DNA of 64,000 nt from Burkholderia sp. TSV86 (GTDB lineage Bacteria > Pseudomonadota > Gammaproteobacteria > Burkholderiales > Burkholderiaceae): positions 1 to 64,000 of the forward strand of contig NZ_LOWB01000021.1 in assembly GCF_001522865.1 (NCBI RefSeq), given 5' to 3'. Below are positions 56,652 through 64,000 of this stretch, in pieces. The translations under genes were made by a program, and so were the position numbers. The stretch's first letter is position 1. Each line of letters opens with the position of its first letter. A model generated the notes under the pieces. The model ran no database searches. It was not told the DNA's origin and saw only the letters and a list, made by a program, of their open reading frames with translations.

Positions 56652-56783
56652 AACCCCGTGGTCTACTAACGTCCGGCGCGGGCTGGACTGCTGCATCCGC
56701 CTTTTCGGCGTCAGCGCCGCTGCGCGACCTCACAACCGGCTTGGTCTATCCAGCCAGCCGCGCATCCATCAAGAGATCACCAG

Positions 56784-58745
56784 ATGCAGGGAAGCACATC
56801 CGGCGGCGGGCACTCGCGTGCGCCCGTCGTGACTCAACACGTCCATCGATCGCCAACGGGCGCGCGTGCCGCAACGGGCGCCGCGCTGACGGCCGTCGCA
56901 CCGGCCACGGCGGGCCAGCGTGGCCGCGCCGCCGATGCGCGCGTCCCGCGTGCGCAAGCCGGCCGCACGACGTTCGCCGGGCTGCGCGTATGGCTCGCTG
57001 CGGCGGCCATGCTATGCGCGTACCTGCTGCCGGGCATCCTGGGTCATGACCCGTGGAAGCAGGACGAAACCTATACGTTCGGCATCATTCAGCACATGCT
57101 CGAAAGCGGCGACCTCGTCGTACCGACCAACGCCGGTCAGCCGTTCCTCGAAAAACCGCCGCTCTTCGATTGGGTCGCGACGGGCCTCGCGTGGCTGTTC
57201 GAACGCTATCTGCCATTGCACGACGCGGCGCGGCTCGCGAGCGCGCTGTTCGCCGCCCTCGCATTCGGCTTCGCCGCGCGCGCCGCCCGTGTCGCGACGG
57301 GCGAGCCACGCTGGCTTTCGCTGCCGGTCATCGGCGCCGTCGCGCTCGCCGCGGGCTCGCTCGTTGTCGTCAAACACTCGCACGATTTGATGACCGACGT
57401 CGCGCTGATGGCAGGCGCCGCGATCGGCTTTTGCGGGTTGCTCGAACTCGTGCACCGGCACGCAGGCGGCGCGGACGGTGCGCAAGACGGCCCGCGCCTG
57501 TCGAGCCAGCCGGGCCGCTCGAACGGCTTCGCGGCGGTGCTGTTCGGCGCGGGCGTCGGCATCTCGCTGATGTCGAAGGGATTATTCGTGCCGCTCGTGT
57601 TCGGCGCGACGACGGTCGCCATGCTCGCGCTGTACCCCGGTTGCCGCAGCCGTTCGTTCGCCCGCTCGCTCGGCATTGCCGCGCTCGCGTGCGCGCCGTT
57701 CGCGCTGATCTGGCCGATCGCGTTGTGGCTACGCTCCGAGTCGCTGTTCATGACTTGGTTTTGGGACAACAACGTCGGGCGCTTCTTCGGTTTTTCGGTG
57801 CCGACGCTCGGCGCCGAAAACGACAAGCCGCTGTTCATCTGGCGGGCGCTGCTGACAGTCGGCTTTCCGGCCGGCCCGCTCGCGCTCGCCGCGCTCGCGC
57901 TCGGCCTGTGGCGCGAATGGCGCGCTCCGCGCGTCGCGCTGCCGCTCATGTTCGCTGGCATCGGTCTCGTCGTGCTGCATCTGTCTGCCACCGCCCGGCA
58001 ACTGTATATCCTGCCTTTCATCGCGCCGCTCGCGCTGGTCGCCGCGCAGGCGGTCGGGCGCCTGCCGCAGCGGCTTGCCACCGCGTGGGACTACGCGAGC
58101 CGGCTGCTGTTCGGCAGCGCGGCGGCGGCGGTGTGGATCGTTTGGTCGTTGATGTCCAGTCGCGACGCCTCGCATGCGGCCATCGCTTGGCTCGGGCGCT
58201 GGCTGCCACTGGACTGGACGATGCCGTTCGAGCCTGCGCTCGTACTGCCGGCGCTCGCGCTCACGATCGGCTGGCTCGCGCTGCTGCCGACGCTGCGGCT
58301 CGCGGGCAAGTGGCGCGGCGCGCTGTCATGGACGCTGGGCGTGATCGTCGGATGGGGGCTCGTGTTTACGTTGCTGCTGCCGTGGCTCGACGTCGCGAAG
58401 AGCTACCGGTCGGTATTCGACGATTTGAGCCAGCGGCTCGCGCTCGAATGGAACGACGGCGACTGCATGGCGAGCGTCGGCCTGGGCGAATCGGAAGCGC
58501 CGATGCTCTACTACTTCTCGGGCATCCTGCATCAGCCGGCCGATCAGCCCGACGCGAGCGCATGTACGTGGCTCATCGTGCAAGGCGCACGCGATCATCC
58601 GCCCAAACTCGACGACACCTGGCAGCCGTTCTGGTCGGGCGCGCGGCCGGCCGACACGCAGGAGATGTTGCGCGTGTACGTGCGCACGCCGCTTTTCGCG
58701 AAAACGGCAGCTGCGCAATCCGCGGCAGGCAACGGCCGGCCGTAG
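56784..58745 (+). CDS. GT39-family membrane glycosyltransferase (ArnT-like)
   Basis: A 653-residue integral-membrane transferase that should take sugars from a polyprenyl-phosphate donor. After a 70-residue disordered N terminus it has about 12 helices. The first periplasmic loop has GHDPWKQDETYTFGIIQHML, with the catalytic D-E pair of the ArnT/PMT family, then FLEKPPLFDWVATGLAWLF. ArnT itself adds aminoarabinose to lipid A and confers polymyxin resistance; no arn genes are next to it, so the donor sugar is open. The start could lie further in. A CpxR-like repeat is found upstream. Confidence 0.82.
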   Translation: MQGSTSGGGHSRAPVVTQHVHRSPTGARAATGAALTAVAPATAGQRGRAADARVPRAQAGRTTFAGLRVWLAAAAMLCAYLLPGILGHDPWKQDETYTFGIIQHMLESGDLVVPTNAGQPFLEKPPLFDWVATGLAWLFERYLPLHDAARLASALFAALAFGFAARAARVATGEPRWLSLPVIGAVALAAGSLVVVKHSHDLMTDVALMAGAAIGFCGLLELVHRHAGGADGAQDGPRLSSQPGRSNGFAAVLFGAGVGISLMSKGLFVPLVFGATTVAMLALYPGCRSRSFARSLGIAALACAPFALIWPIALWLRSESLFMTWFWDNNVGRFFGFSVPTLGAENDKPLFIWRALLTVGFPAGPLALAALALGLWREWRAPRVALPLMFAGIGLVVLHLSATARQLYILPFIAPLALVAAQAVGRLPQRLATAWDYASRLLFGSAAAAVWIVWSLMSSRDASHAAIAWLGRWLPLDWTMPFEPALVLPALALTIGWLALLPTLRLAGKWRGALSWTLGVIVGWGLVFTLLLPWLDVAKSYRSVFDDLSQRLALEWNDGDCMASVGLGESEAPMLYYFSGILHQPADQPDASACTWLIVQGARDHPPKLDDTWQPFWSGARPADTQEMLRVYVRTPLFAKTAAAQSAAGNGRP

Positions 58746-59202
58746 GCAGCGGCGGCGCTTCGGGCGCTTCGCAGCGGGCAACGAAGCGCCTGGGCATGTG
58801 CCAGCGGCGAATGGCGTATCCGCGCTGATTCAGCGCACGGCGCGGCGCGCCACGCGTGCCGCCCAGGCCTCGATCGAAGGCCGGAACGCTCGATTGCCCG
58901 CTTCAGTTCAACACCCGCGCCTCATCGCGCGAGCGCCCTGCCTGTCGGCTGCCATGATCGCGATGGCCGCGCCGCGACGGGCGCGGCATCGTCTCGATGA
59001 ATGCCCGCCCGGCTCTGCCGGAAACACTGTTCGGTTTCTTCAGGCCCCGCCGCCGTTCACCGTTCGCCAGCCTGCCGAAATCCCTGTCGATCACGACACC
59101 GCCCGCCGTGCGAATACATCGCTTCAAAGCCTCACGGCGCAACCGGCGGTTGCCGGAAACGGCCTGCACCATCGCGCCCAGAGCCATCGATGGTTGAACC
59201 GC
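58746..59202. other. Intergenic region with no recognisable gene
   Basis: Short frames exist on both strands (for example 58903-59187 minus), but none has a ribosome site, a domain or a normal amino-acid composition. No terminator hairpin with a T-run was seen between the convergent GT39 and DUF924 genes. Confidence 0.5.
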
Positions 59203-59928
59203 TCAGAATGACGAGTCCGGCGTCTTGAGAAACGAGATTTCGCCGTCGGTCGACGTGCGCCCGAGAATCGCGTTCCGATGCGGAAATCGCCCGAAGCGCT
59301 CGACCACGGCCGCGTGGCGCAGCGCATGGTCGTAATAGCTGCTGCATCCGGCCTCACGCCGGATCTGCGCGCACAGGCGCACCGCTTCGCGCTGACTGTC
59401 GAGCGATTCGTCGTGTTCGAACGGCAAATAGGCAAACGCGCGATGATGACCGGTCGGCAACGCGCGGTCGGCACCCGATGCGACAAGCACCTTCGCATGC
59501 GCAAGCGCGTGCCGGTCGGATGCGTATGCAAGCGGCGTGCCGCGATGGATGTTGCGCGAGAACTGATCGAGCACCAAGATCACCGCGAGCGCGCCGAGCG
59601 GACGTTGCGCCCAGGCATCGAGCGCGCCCGCCGTCGCGGCGCCGACCAGCGCGCCGTAGCGCTCGCGTATTTGCGCATCGAACGCCTCACCGCCGTTGAA
59701 CCACTGTTTGCGCGCATGGCCGAATGCCGGATCGCCGGGGGCGCCGAACCAGAAATCGAGCACGTCGCGTGCGCGGGAATCGAGCGCCGCGTAATCATCC
59801 GGAGCGTCCGGCACGGCTTTGCCTGCGCGGCCGGGTATGCTGGCCTGCGCCGGCACGCCGCGCGCCGTGCATGCTTCGTCCGGCGAGTCTGGGCCGGGCG
59901 CTTCGAGATTGTCGGGTGATTGGGACAT
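59203..59928 (-). CDS. DUF924 family protein
   Basis: A 241-residue conserved hypothetical. The family core begins at DVLDFWFGAPGDPAFGHARKQWFNGG (about 55-80) and includes LGALAVILVLDQFSRNIHRGTPLAYASD and YLPFEHDESLDSQ. The fold is helical and tetratricopeptide-like according to family knowledge; the function is unknown. The first 45 residues are unstructured and may reflect a too-early start. It stands alone, 130 bases from alaX. Confidence 0.87.
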   Translation of the reverse strand: MSQSPDNLEAPGPDSPDEACTARGVPAQASIPGRAGKAVPDAPDDYAALDSRARDVLDFWFGAPGDPAFGHARKQWFNGGEAFDAQIRERYGALVGAATAGALDAWAQRPLGALAVILVLDQFSRNIHRGTPLAYASDRHALAHAKVLVASGADRALPTGHHRAFAYLPFEHDESLDSQREAVRLCAQIRREAGCSSYYDHALRHAAVVERFGRFPHRNAILGRTSTDGEISFLKTPDSSF

Positions 59929-60058
59929 GGCGGCGTTCCGGGCTTGGGCGCGTCGAAATACTCGGCGCTTCAGACACTAAAGACCGATCGAACGCGTCAA
60001 ACGTTCCATGCGCGCCGCACGCCCCGCGTATCCCACGCCCCCGGCACGGCGCGCCGCG

Positions 60059-60790
60059 TCATCCCAATTCCAGCACGAGACGGCGCGTGCGCGCGCTCTT
60101 CTTCTCGAGCTTCGCGACGCGCAACACGCCGATTTCCGCGGTATTGCGCACATGCGTGCCGCCGCACGGTTGCAGATCGACGCCTTCGATCCGCAGCAGC
60201 CGCACGCGTCCAAGCCCCATCGGCGGCTTCACGCTCATCGTGCGCACGAGTTCGGGGCGCGCGGCCAGTTCGTCGTCGGTGATCCATTCGGTGGACACCG
60301 CATGCGCACCGGCAACCAGCTCGGCCAAGCGCGCGTCGACCCATTCGCGCTCGATCGGCTCGGTCGTCGCGAAATCGATCCGCGCGTAATCGGCGCTCAC
60401 GCTGCAACCGTCGACCGGATAAGGCAGCACCGCGCACAACAGATGGCTTGCGGTATGCAGCCTCATGCGCCGATGCCGCGGCGCCCAATCGATCGCGGCG
60501 ACGATCCTGTCGCCCGGCTTCAGCGTCGCGGCGAGCGCGTGCTGCCCCGGCGCGGGCACATGCACGGCATCGTCGGGCGTCGCGCCGTCGAACTTGGCCT
60601 TGCGCGTGTCGGCGATCGCGAGCGTCGCGCCGCCCGGCAGCGTCAGCGTGCCGCTGTCGCCCGCCTGGCCGCCACCGAGCGGATAGAACACGGTCCGGTC
60701 GAGATGGATGCCGGCTTCATCGACGGCCGTCACGGTTGCGTCGCAATGGGTCAAATAGGCGTCTTCGCGAAACAAAGCATGGGTGGGCAT
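60059..60790 (-). CDS. alaX: Alanyl-tRNA editing protein AlaX
   Basis: A 243-residue free-standing editing domain related to the second part of AlaRS. It hydrolyses mischarged Ser-tRNA(Ala) or Gly-tRNA(Ala). Zinc ligands are H112 and H116 (RLHTASHLL), C209 and H213 (QPCGGTHV). A beta-barrel N-terminal part (FYPLGGGQAGDSGTL) makes it an AlaX-II-like form. The ATG at 60790 is chosen; the 29-residue longer frame has no homologous look. Confidence 0.9.
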   Translation of the reverse strand: MPTHALFREDAYLTHCDATVTAVDEAGIHLDRTVFYPLGGGQAGDSGTLTLPGGATLAIADTRKAKFDGATPDDAVHVPAPGQHALAATLKPGDRIVAAIDWAPRHRRMRLHTASHLLCAVLPYPVDGCSVSADYARIDFATTEPIEREWVDARLAELVAGAHAVSTEWITDDELAARPELVRTMSVKPPMGLGRVRLLRIEGVDLQPCGGTHVRNTAEIGVLRVAKLEKKSARTRRLVLELG

Positions 60791-60902
60791 CGGAAAACTC
60801 GGCTGGCGTATCGATGATGATCGGAGCGGGCAGTATGCAGCGCCGCGCATGCCGTTCGACAGAGGCGGTTGCGCCACGCGCGTGCTGCGGCGTACCGGCG
60901 TT

Positions 60903-61313
60903 TCAACCAGGACGGTTGCGCATCCAGTCGGCCGTATCGTAGAACGAATGCATCAACCGCTCGCGCAGCGGCTCGTCGATGCCGACGTCCTCCATCGCCC
61001 ATGCGATGCAGCGCAGCCACTGGTCGCGCTCCGACGAGCCGATCGGAAACGGCAGATGCCGCGCGCGCAGCCGCGGATGGCCGAAGCGCTCGATGTAATG
61101 ATCGGGCCCGCCCAGCCAGCCGCACAGAAACCAGAACAGCTTGTCGCGCGAGCCGTCGAGCGATGGCGGATGCAGTGCGCGAATCCCGGCGAACTCGGGC
61201 TCGAGATCCATCAGGTCGTAGAAGCGGTCGACAAGCTCGCGCACGCGCGCCTCGCCGCCCACCCGTTCGAACGCCGTCGGCTGCGACGGCGCATCATCGG
61301 TCACATCGGTCAT
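60903..61313 (-). CDS. Truncated haemoglobin, group II
   Basis: A 136-residue globin of the 2-on-2 type. The proximal histidine is H86 (FGHPRLRARHLPFPI), the group II tryptophan at G8 is W99 (RDQWLRCIAWAM), and the YDLM and KLFWFLCGWLGGPDHYIERFG segments match the family. It binds oxygen or nitric oxide and may help in redox stress. The ATG at 61313 is chosen because the longer frame has no Shine-Dalgarno. It is 78 bases from the ABC permease. Confidence 0.9.
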   Translation of the reverse strand: MTDVTDDAPSQPTAFERVGGEARVRELVDRFYDLMDLEPEFAGIRALHPPSLDGSRDKLFWFLCGWLGGPDHYIERFGHPRLRARHLPFPIGSSERDQWLRCIAWAMEDVGIDEPLRERLMHSFYDTADWMRNRPG

Positions 61314-61391
61314 GCAAACATCGATCCAGTCAAATGAAGGAAGAAAACCGGCCACCCATGGCCGGCCGAACGGCCCAGCGCGGCGTGCGGC

Positions 61392-63974
61392 TCAGCCGTC
61401 GCGCAACGATTGCAGCGCAGGCCGCCGCAGCACGCTGCGCAAACCGAGCCAGCCGGCCGCGCCCGCGCAGACAACGCCCGCCGCGATGCCGGCCGGCGCG
61501 AGCCACGGATTGAGCGCAAGCTGAAAATCGAACACGCGCGAGGCCAGCGCCGAGCCGATGCCCAGCGCGCCGCATGCCGCCATCGCGCCCGCCAACGCGC
61601 CGACGACAATGAACTCCGCGCGCTGCATCGCGGCGATCTGCGCACGGGAGGCACCGAGCGCACGCATCAGCGCCGCCTCGCGCATGCGTTCGTCGCGCGA
61701 GGCTGCCAGCGCCGTATACAGCACGAGCACGCCCGCGGCCAGCGTGAACGCGAACAGGAACTGCACCGCGCCGACCACTTGCAGCAGCACGCGCTCGAGC
61801 TGCGCGAGAATCGGCGCGACGTCGATCGCGGTCAGGTTCGGATAGCGGGCGATCAGCCCGTCGAGCACGCGCTGCCGGGCGGCCGGCAGGTGAAAGCTCG
61901 TGATGTAGGTCGCCGGAAAATCCGCGAGCGCGGCGCGCGGCATCAGCACGAAGAAGTTCACGCGGAACGTGCCCCAGTCGAGCTTGCGCACGCTCGTCAC
62001 CGGCGCGTCGATCGTCAGGCCCGTCACGTCAAAGCGCAGCGTGTCGCCGGGCTTCACGCCGATGAGCTTCGCAAGCCCCGCCTCGATCGAGATCTGCGAC
62101 GCGCTCGACGCGCCGTACCAGTCGCCCGCGACAATCCGGTTGTCATCGGGCAAGCGCGCCGTGTACGACAAGTTGAACTCGCGGTCGACGAGGCGGCGTG
62201 CGTCGTCGCTCTTGTAGTCGTCCGGATTCACCGGCTTGCCGTTCACCGCGATCAACCGGGCGCGCACCATCGGCGCCAGCGCCGGGTCCGCGATGCCGTT
62301 GGCCGCCAGATAGCGGATCACACCATCGCGCTGGTCGGGCTGAATATCGATCAGAAATTGGTTCGGCGCATCGGGCGGCGTCGATTGCCGCCAGCCGGCG
62401 ACGAGATCATTGCGCGTGATCGCGATCAACAGCAGGCACATCAGGCCAAGCGCGAGCGCGGTGAGCTGAAGCGCGCTGGCCATGCCGCGCCGGTCGAGCG
62501 ACGCGAGCGCATAGCGCCAGCCCAACCCTGCCGCGACGCGGCCGTCGCGCACGAGCCGCGCGGCCGCGAACAACACGAGCCGCGCGACGAGCGCAAACAG
62601 CACGAGGCTGCCCGCGAAGCCGCCCGCGACGATCGCGCCCAGCTTCAGCTCGCCAGCCGCGGCGACGATCAACGCCGCGAACAGCGCGATGCCCAACGCA
62701 TAGCCGATCCATGCGACGCGCCCCGCGTCGCCCCAATCACGGCGCAGCACACGCACCGGCGGCACGCGCGTCAGCGGCGCGAGCGGCGGCAGCGCGAAGC
62801 CCAGCAGCAGCACGAGGCCGGTCGCGACGCCGATCGCCGCCGGCCATGCGGAAGGCGGCGGCAACGCCACGTCGATCAGGCTGCCGAGCGTGGCGAGCAG
62901 TGCCAGATGGCCGCCATAGCCGAGCACCGCGCCCGCGACGCCGCCCACCACGCCAACGAGCACGAACTCGATCGCGAACAGCGCGGACAGCGTGCGATGG
63001 CTCGCGCCGAGGCAGCGCATCGCCGCGCAGCCGTCGAGATGGCGCCGCATGTAACGCTGCGCGGCCATCGCGATCGCCACGGCCGCGAGCAGCGCGCTCA
63101 ACAGCGCGACGAGGGTGAGGAAGTGGCGCGCGCGGTCGAGTGTCTGGCGCACCTGCGGCTGCCCCTGCTCGAGCGATTCGAGCGCGACGCCGCGCAGCTT
63201 GCCGCCGTCGACGCGCGTATGCGCGTAGCGCGCGAAGCGCGCTACAGCGGCAGCCTCGCCAGCGACGAGCAGCCGATACGTCACGCGGCTGCCGTAGCCG
63301 GTGAGGCCGGTCGATTCGAGTTCGTCGGCGCGCATCATCACGCGAGGCGAGAAGTTGACGAACGAAAAGCCGCGATCGAGTTCGCGCGTGATGACGGCGG
63401 CGATCGTGAACGTGCGGGTGCCGACGCGCAGCGTATCGCCGGTTTGCAGATGCAACGCGCCGAGCAGCGCCGGATCGGCCCAGACGGTGCCGGGGACCGG
63501 AATCGAACCGGCACGCTGGCCGGCCTCGTTCGCGCTGCGCGCGATCTGCACCGCGCCACGCAGCGGATAGCCGGCGGACACGGCCTTGAGCGCCGCGAGC
63601 CGCGACGCGGCCACGCTTGGCGTACCGGCCGGCGCGGCCGAAGCGCCCGCCGAGCTGGCAGCGGCGGCCGAACCGGCCGCCGCGCGACCTTGCCCCGCCA
63701 CACCGACCATGCTCGGAAAAATCGCCGTCGTCGCGGTTTTCAGCCCGAGCGCCCGCGCCTCGTTGGCGAACGACGGATCGACCGGATGATCCGCCCTGAC
63801 GACGAAATCCGCACCGAGCATCTGGCGGGCATCACGCTCGAGGCCCTGGCGCAGCCGGTCGGCAAGAAAGCCGACGCTCGTGAGCGCGGCCACGGCCAGC
63901 ACGAGCGCGAGCGCGACGAGCGTCAGCTCGCCCGAGCGCCAATCGCGCAGCGTCATCCGCCCGGCCAGCCGCAT
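61392..63974 (-). CDS. FtsX-type ABC transporter permease, YbbP-like (5' end uncertain)
   Basis: An 860-residue permease with an N-terminal helix, a long extracytoplasmic MacB-like domain, two FtsX core domains each with three to four helices, and about ten helices in total (for example VLLSALLAAVAIAMAAQRYMRRH and LLQVVGAVQFLFAFTLAAGVLVLYTALAASRDERMREAALMRALGAS). The YbbAP system pairs such a permease with an ATPase; that partner and esterase TesA are not in the window. The frame stays open to the right edge, reading RRFGAGDL before the ATG at 63974, so the true start may be outside. A glycine/alanine/serine-rich insertion lies near residues 95-120. Confidence 0.85.
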   Translation of the reverse strand: MRLAGRMTLRDWRSGELTLVALALVLAVAALTSVGFLADRLRQGLERDARQMLGADFVVRADHPVDPSFANEARALGLKTATTAIFPSMVGVAGQGRAAAGSAAAASSAGASAAPAGTPSVAASRLAALKAVSAGYPLRGAVQIARSANEAGQRAGSIPVPGTVWADPALLGALHLQTGDTLRVGTRTFTIAAVITRELDRGFSFVNFSPRVMMRADELESTGLTGYGSRVTYRLLVAGEAAAVARFARYAHTRVDGGKLRGVALESLEQGQPQVRQTLDRARHFLTLVALLSALLAAVAIAMAAQRYMRRHLDGCAAMRCLGASHRTLSALFAIEFVLVGVVGGVAGAVLGYGGHLALLATLGSLIDVALPPPSAWPAAIGVATGLVLLLGFALPPLAPLTRVPPVRVLRRDWGDAGRVAWIGYALGIALFAALIVAAAGELKLGAIVAGGFAGSLVLFALVARLVLFAAARLVRDGRVAAGLGWRYALASLDRRGMASALQLTALALGLMCLLLIAITRNDLVAGWRQSTPPDAPNQFLIDIQPDQRDGVIRYLAANGIADPALAPMVRARLIAVNGKPVNPDDYKSDDARRLVDREFNLSYTARLPDDNRIVAGDWYGASSASQISIEAGLAKLIGVKPGDTLRFDVTGLTIDAPVTSVRKLDWGTFRVNFFVLMPRAALADFPATYITSFHLPAARQRVLDGLIARYPNLTAIDVAPILAQLERVLLQVVGAVQFLFAFTLAAGVLVLYTALAASRDERMREAALMRALGASRAQIAAMQRAEFIVVGALAGAMAACGALGIGSALASRVFDFQLALNPWLAPAGIAAGVVCAGAAGWLGLRSVLRRPALQSLRDG

Positions 63975-64000
63975 GAGATCGCCGGCGCCGAAGCGGCGGC

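Noticed and set aside
58903-59187. 94-codon minus-strand frame between GT39 and DUF924 genes
   Set aside because: Arginine-rich, no start signal, no recognisable motif; probably chance.

Overview
The window looks like a stretch of a Burkholderia chromosome, most probably the B. pseudomallei group. This rests on high GC with strong GC3 bias, the order tpiA-secG-tRNA-Leu-nuoA-N, the rpsO-pnp pair, the ilvBNC-psd-pssA-leuA block and typical Burkholderia protein sequences. I see no transposase, integrase, plasmid or phage gene and no CRISPR array. The genus is a confident inference; the species is not.

Layout. (1) 1-7.8 kb holds mixed housekeeping genes: a LuxR-type regulator with a degenerate receiver, an orphan CbiM-like membrane protein, a secreted protein with a very basic tail, a cytosolic-type M14 carboxypeptidase, yaaA, a PIN protein, an aminotransferase and a GST. 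(2) 8.0-15.1 kb is an acyl-CoA catabolic neighbourhood: enoyl-CoA hydratase, histidine phosphatase, an aminoglycoside-phosphotransferase-like kinase and a GST on the plus strand, facing two MaoC hydratases and two acyl-CoA dehydrogenases on the minus strand. (3) 15.2-37.1 kb is a long minus-strand block: rpsO, pnp, a quinone oxidoreductase, tpiA, secG, tRNA-Leu(GAG), the complete 14-gene complex I operon nuoA-N, a DUF2818 protein, a NUDIX hydrolase and a DUF1178 protein. (4) 37.6-41.3 kb holds a lipoprotein, an AT-rich gene-free island, and a beta-carbonic anhydrase followed by a SulP transporter. (5) 41.4-48.6 kb is the branched-chain amino-acid block ilvBNC and leuA with the phosphatidylethanolamine genes psd and pssA between them. 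(6) 49.1-56.4 kb has a sigma-factor operon, a three-gene lipid operon (PlcP/LpxH-like phosphoesterase, glycosyltransferase, diacylglycerol kinase), a TetR-LOG pair and an SDR. (7) 56.8-64 kb has an ArnT-like glycosyltransferase, DUF924, AlaX, a truncated haemoglobin and the start of a large FtsX-type ABC permease.

Most interesting points. First, leuA is preceded by a 26-codon reading frame with eight leucines, seven of them CTA or CTT. It starts about where a good sigma-70 promoter would begin transcription, so it looks like a leaderless leucine leader peptide. Second, the phosphoesterase-glycosyltransferase-DgkA operon resembles the PlcP/Agt membrane-lipid remodelling system. A sharp palindrome upstream can also be read as a PhoB-box-like direct repeat. 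Third, the kinase beside acyl-CoA dehydrogenases recalls the LvaA/LvaC and ACAD10/11 chemistry that removes a 4-hydroxyl from acyl-CoAs. Fourth, pnp has a long leader stem-loop placed like the RNase III autoregulatory hairpin of E. coli.

All calls were made by reading the sequence, with no database search. Start codons were chosen from Shine-Dalgarno match, family length and overlap with neighbours; doubtful ones are marked.
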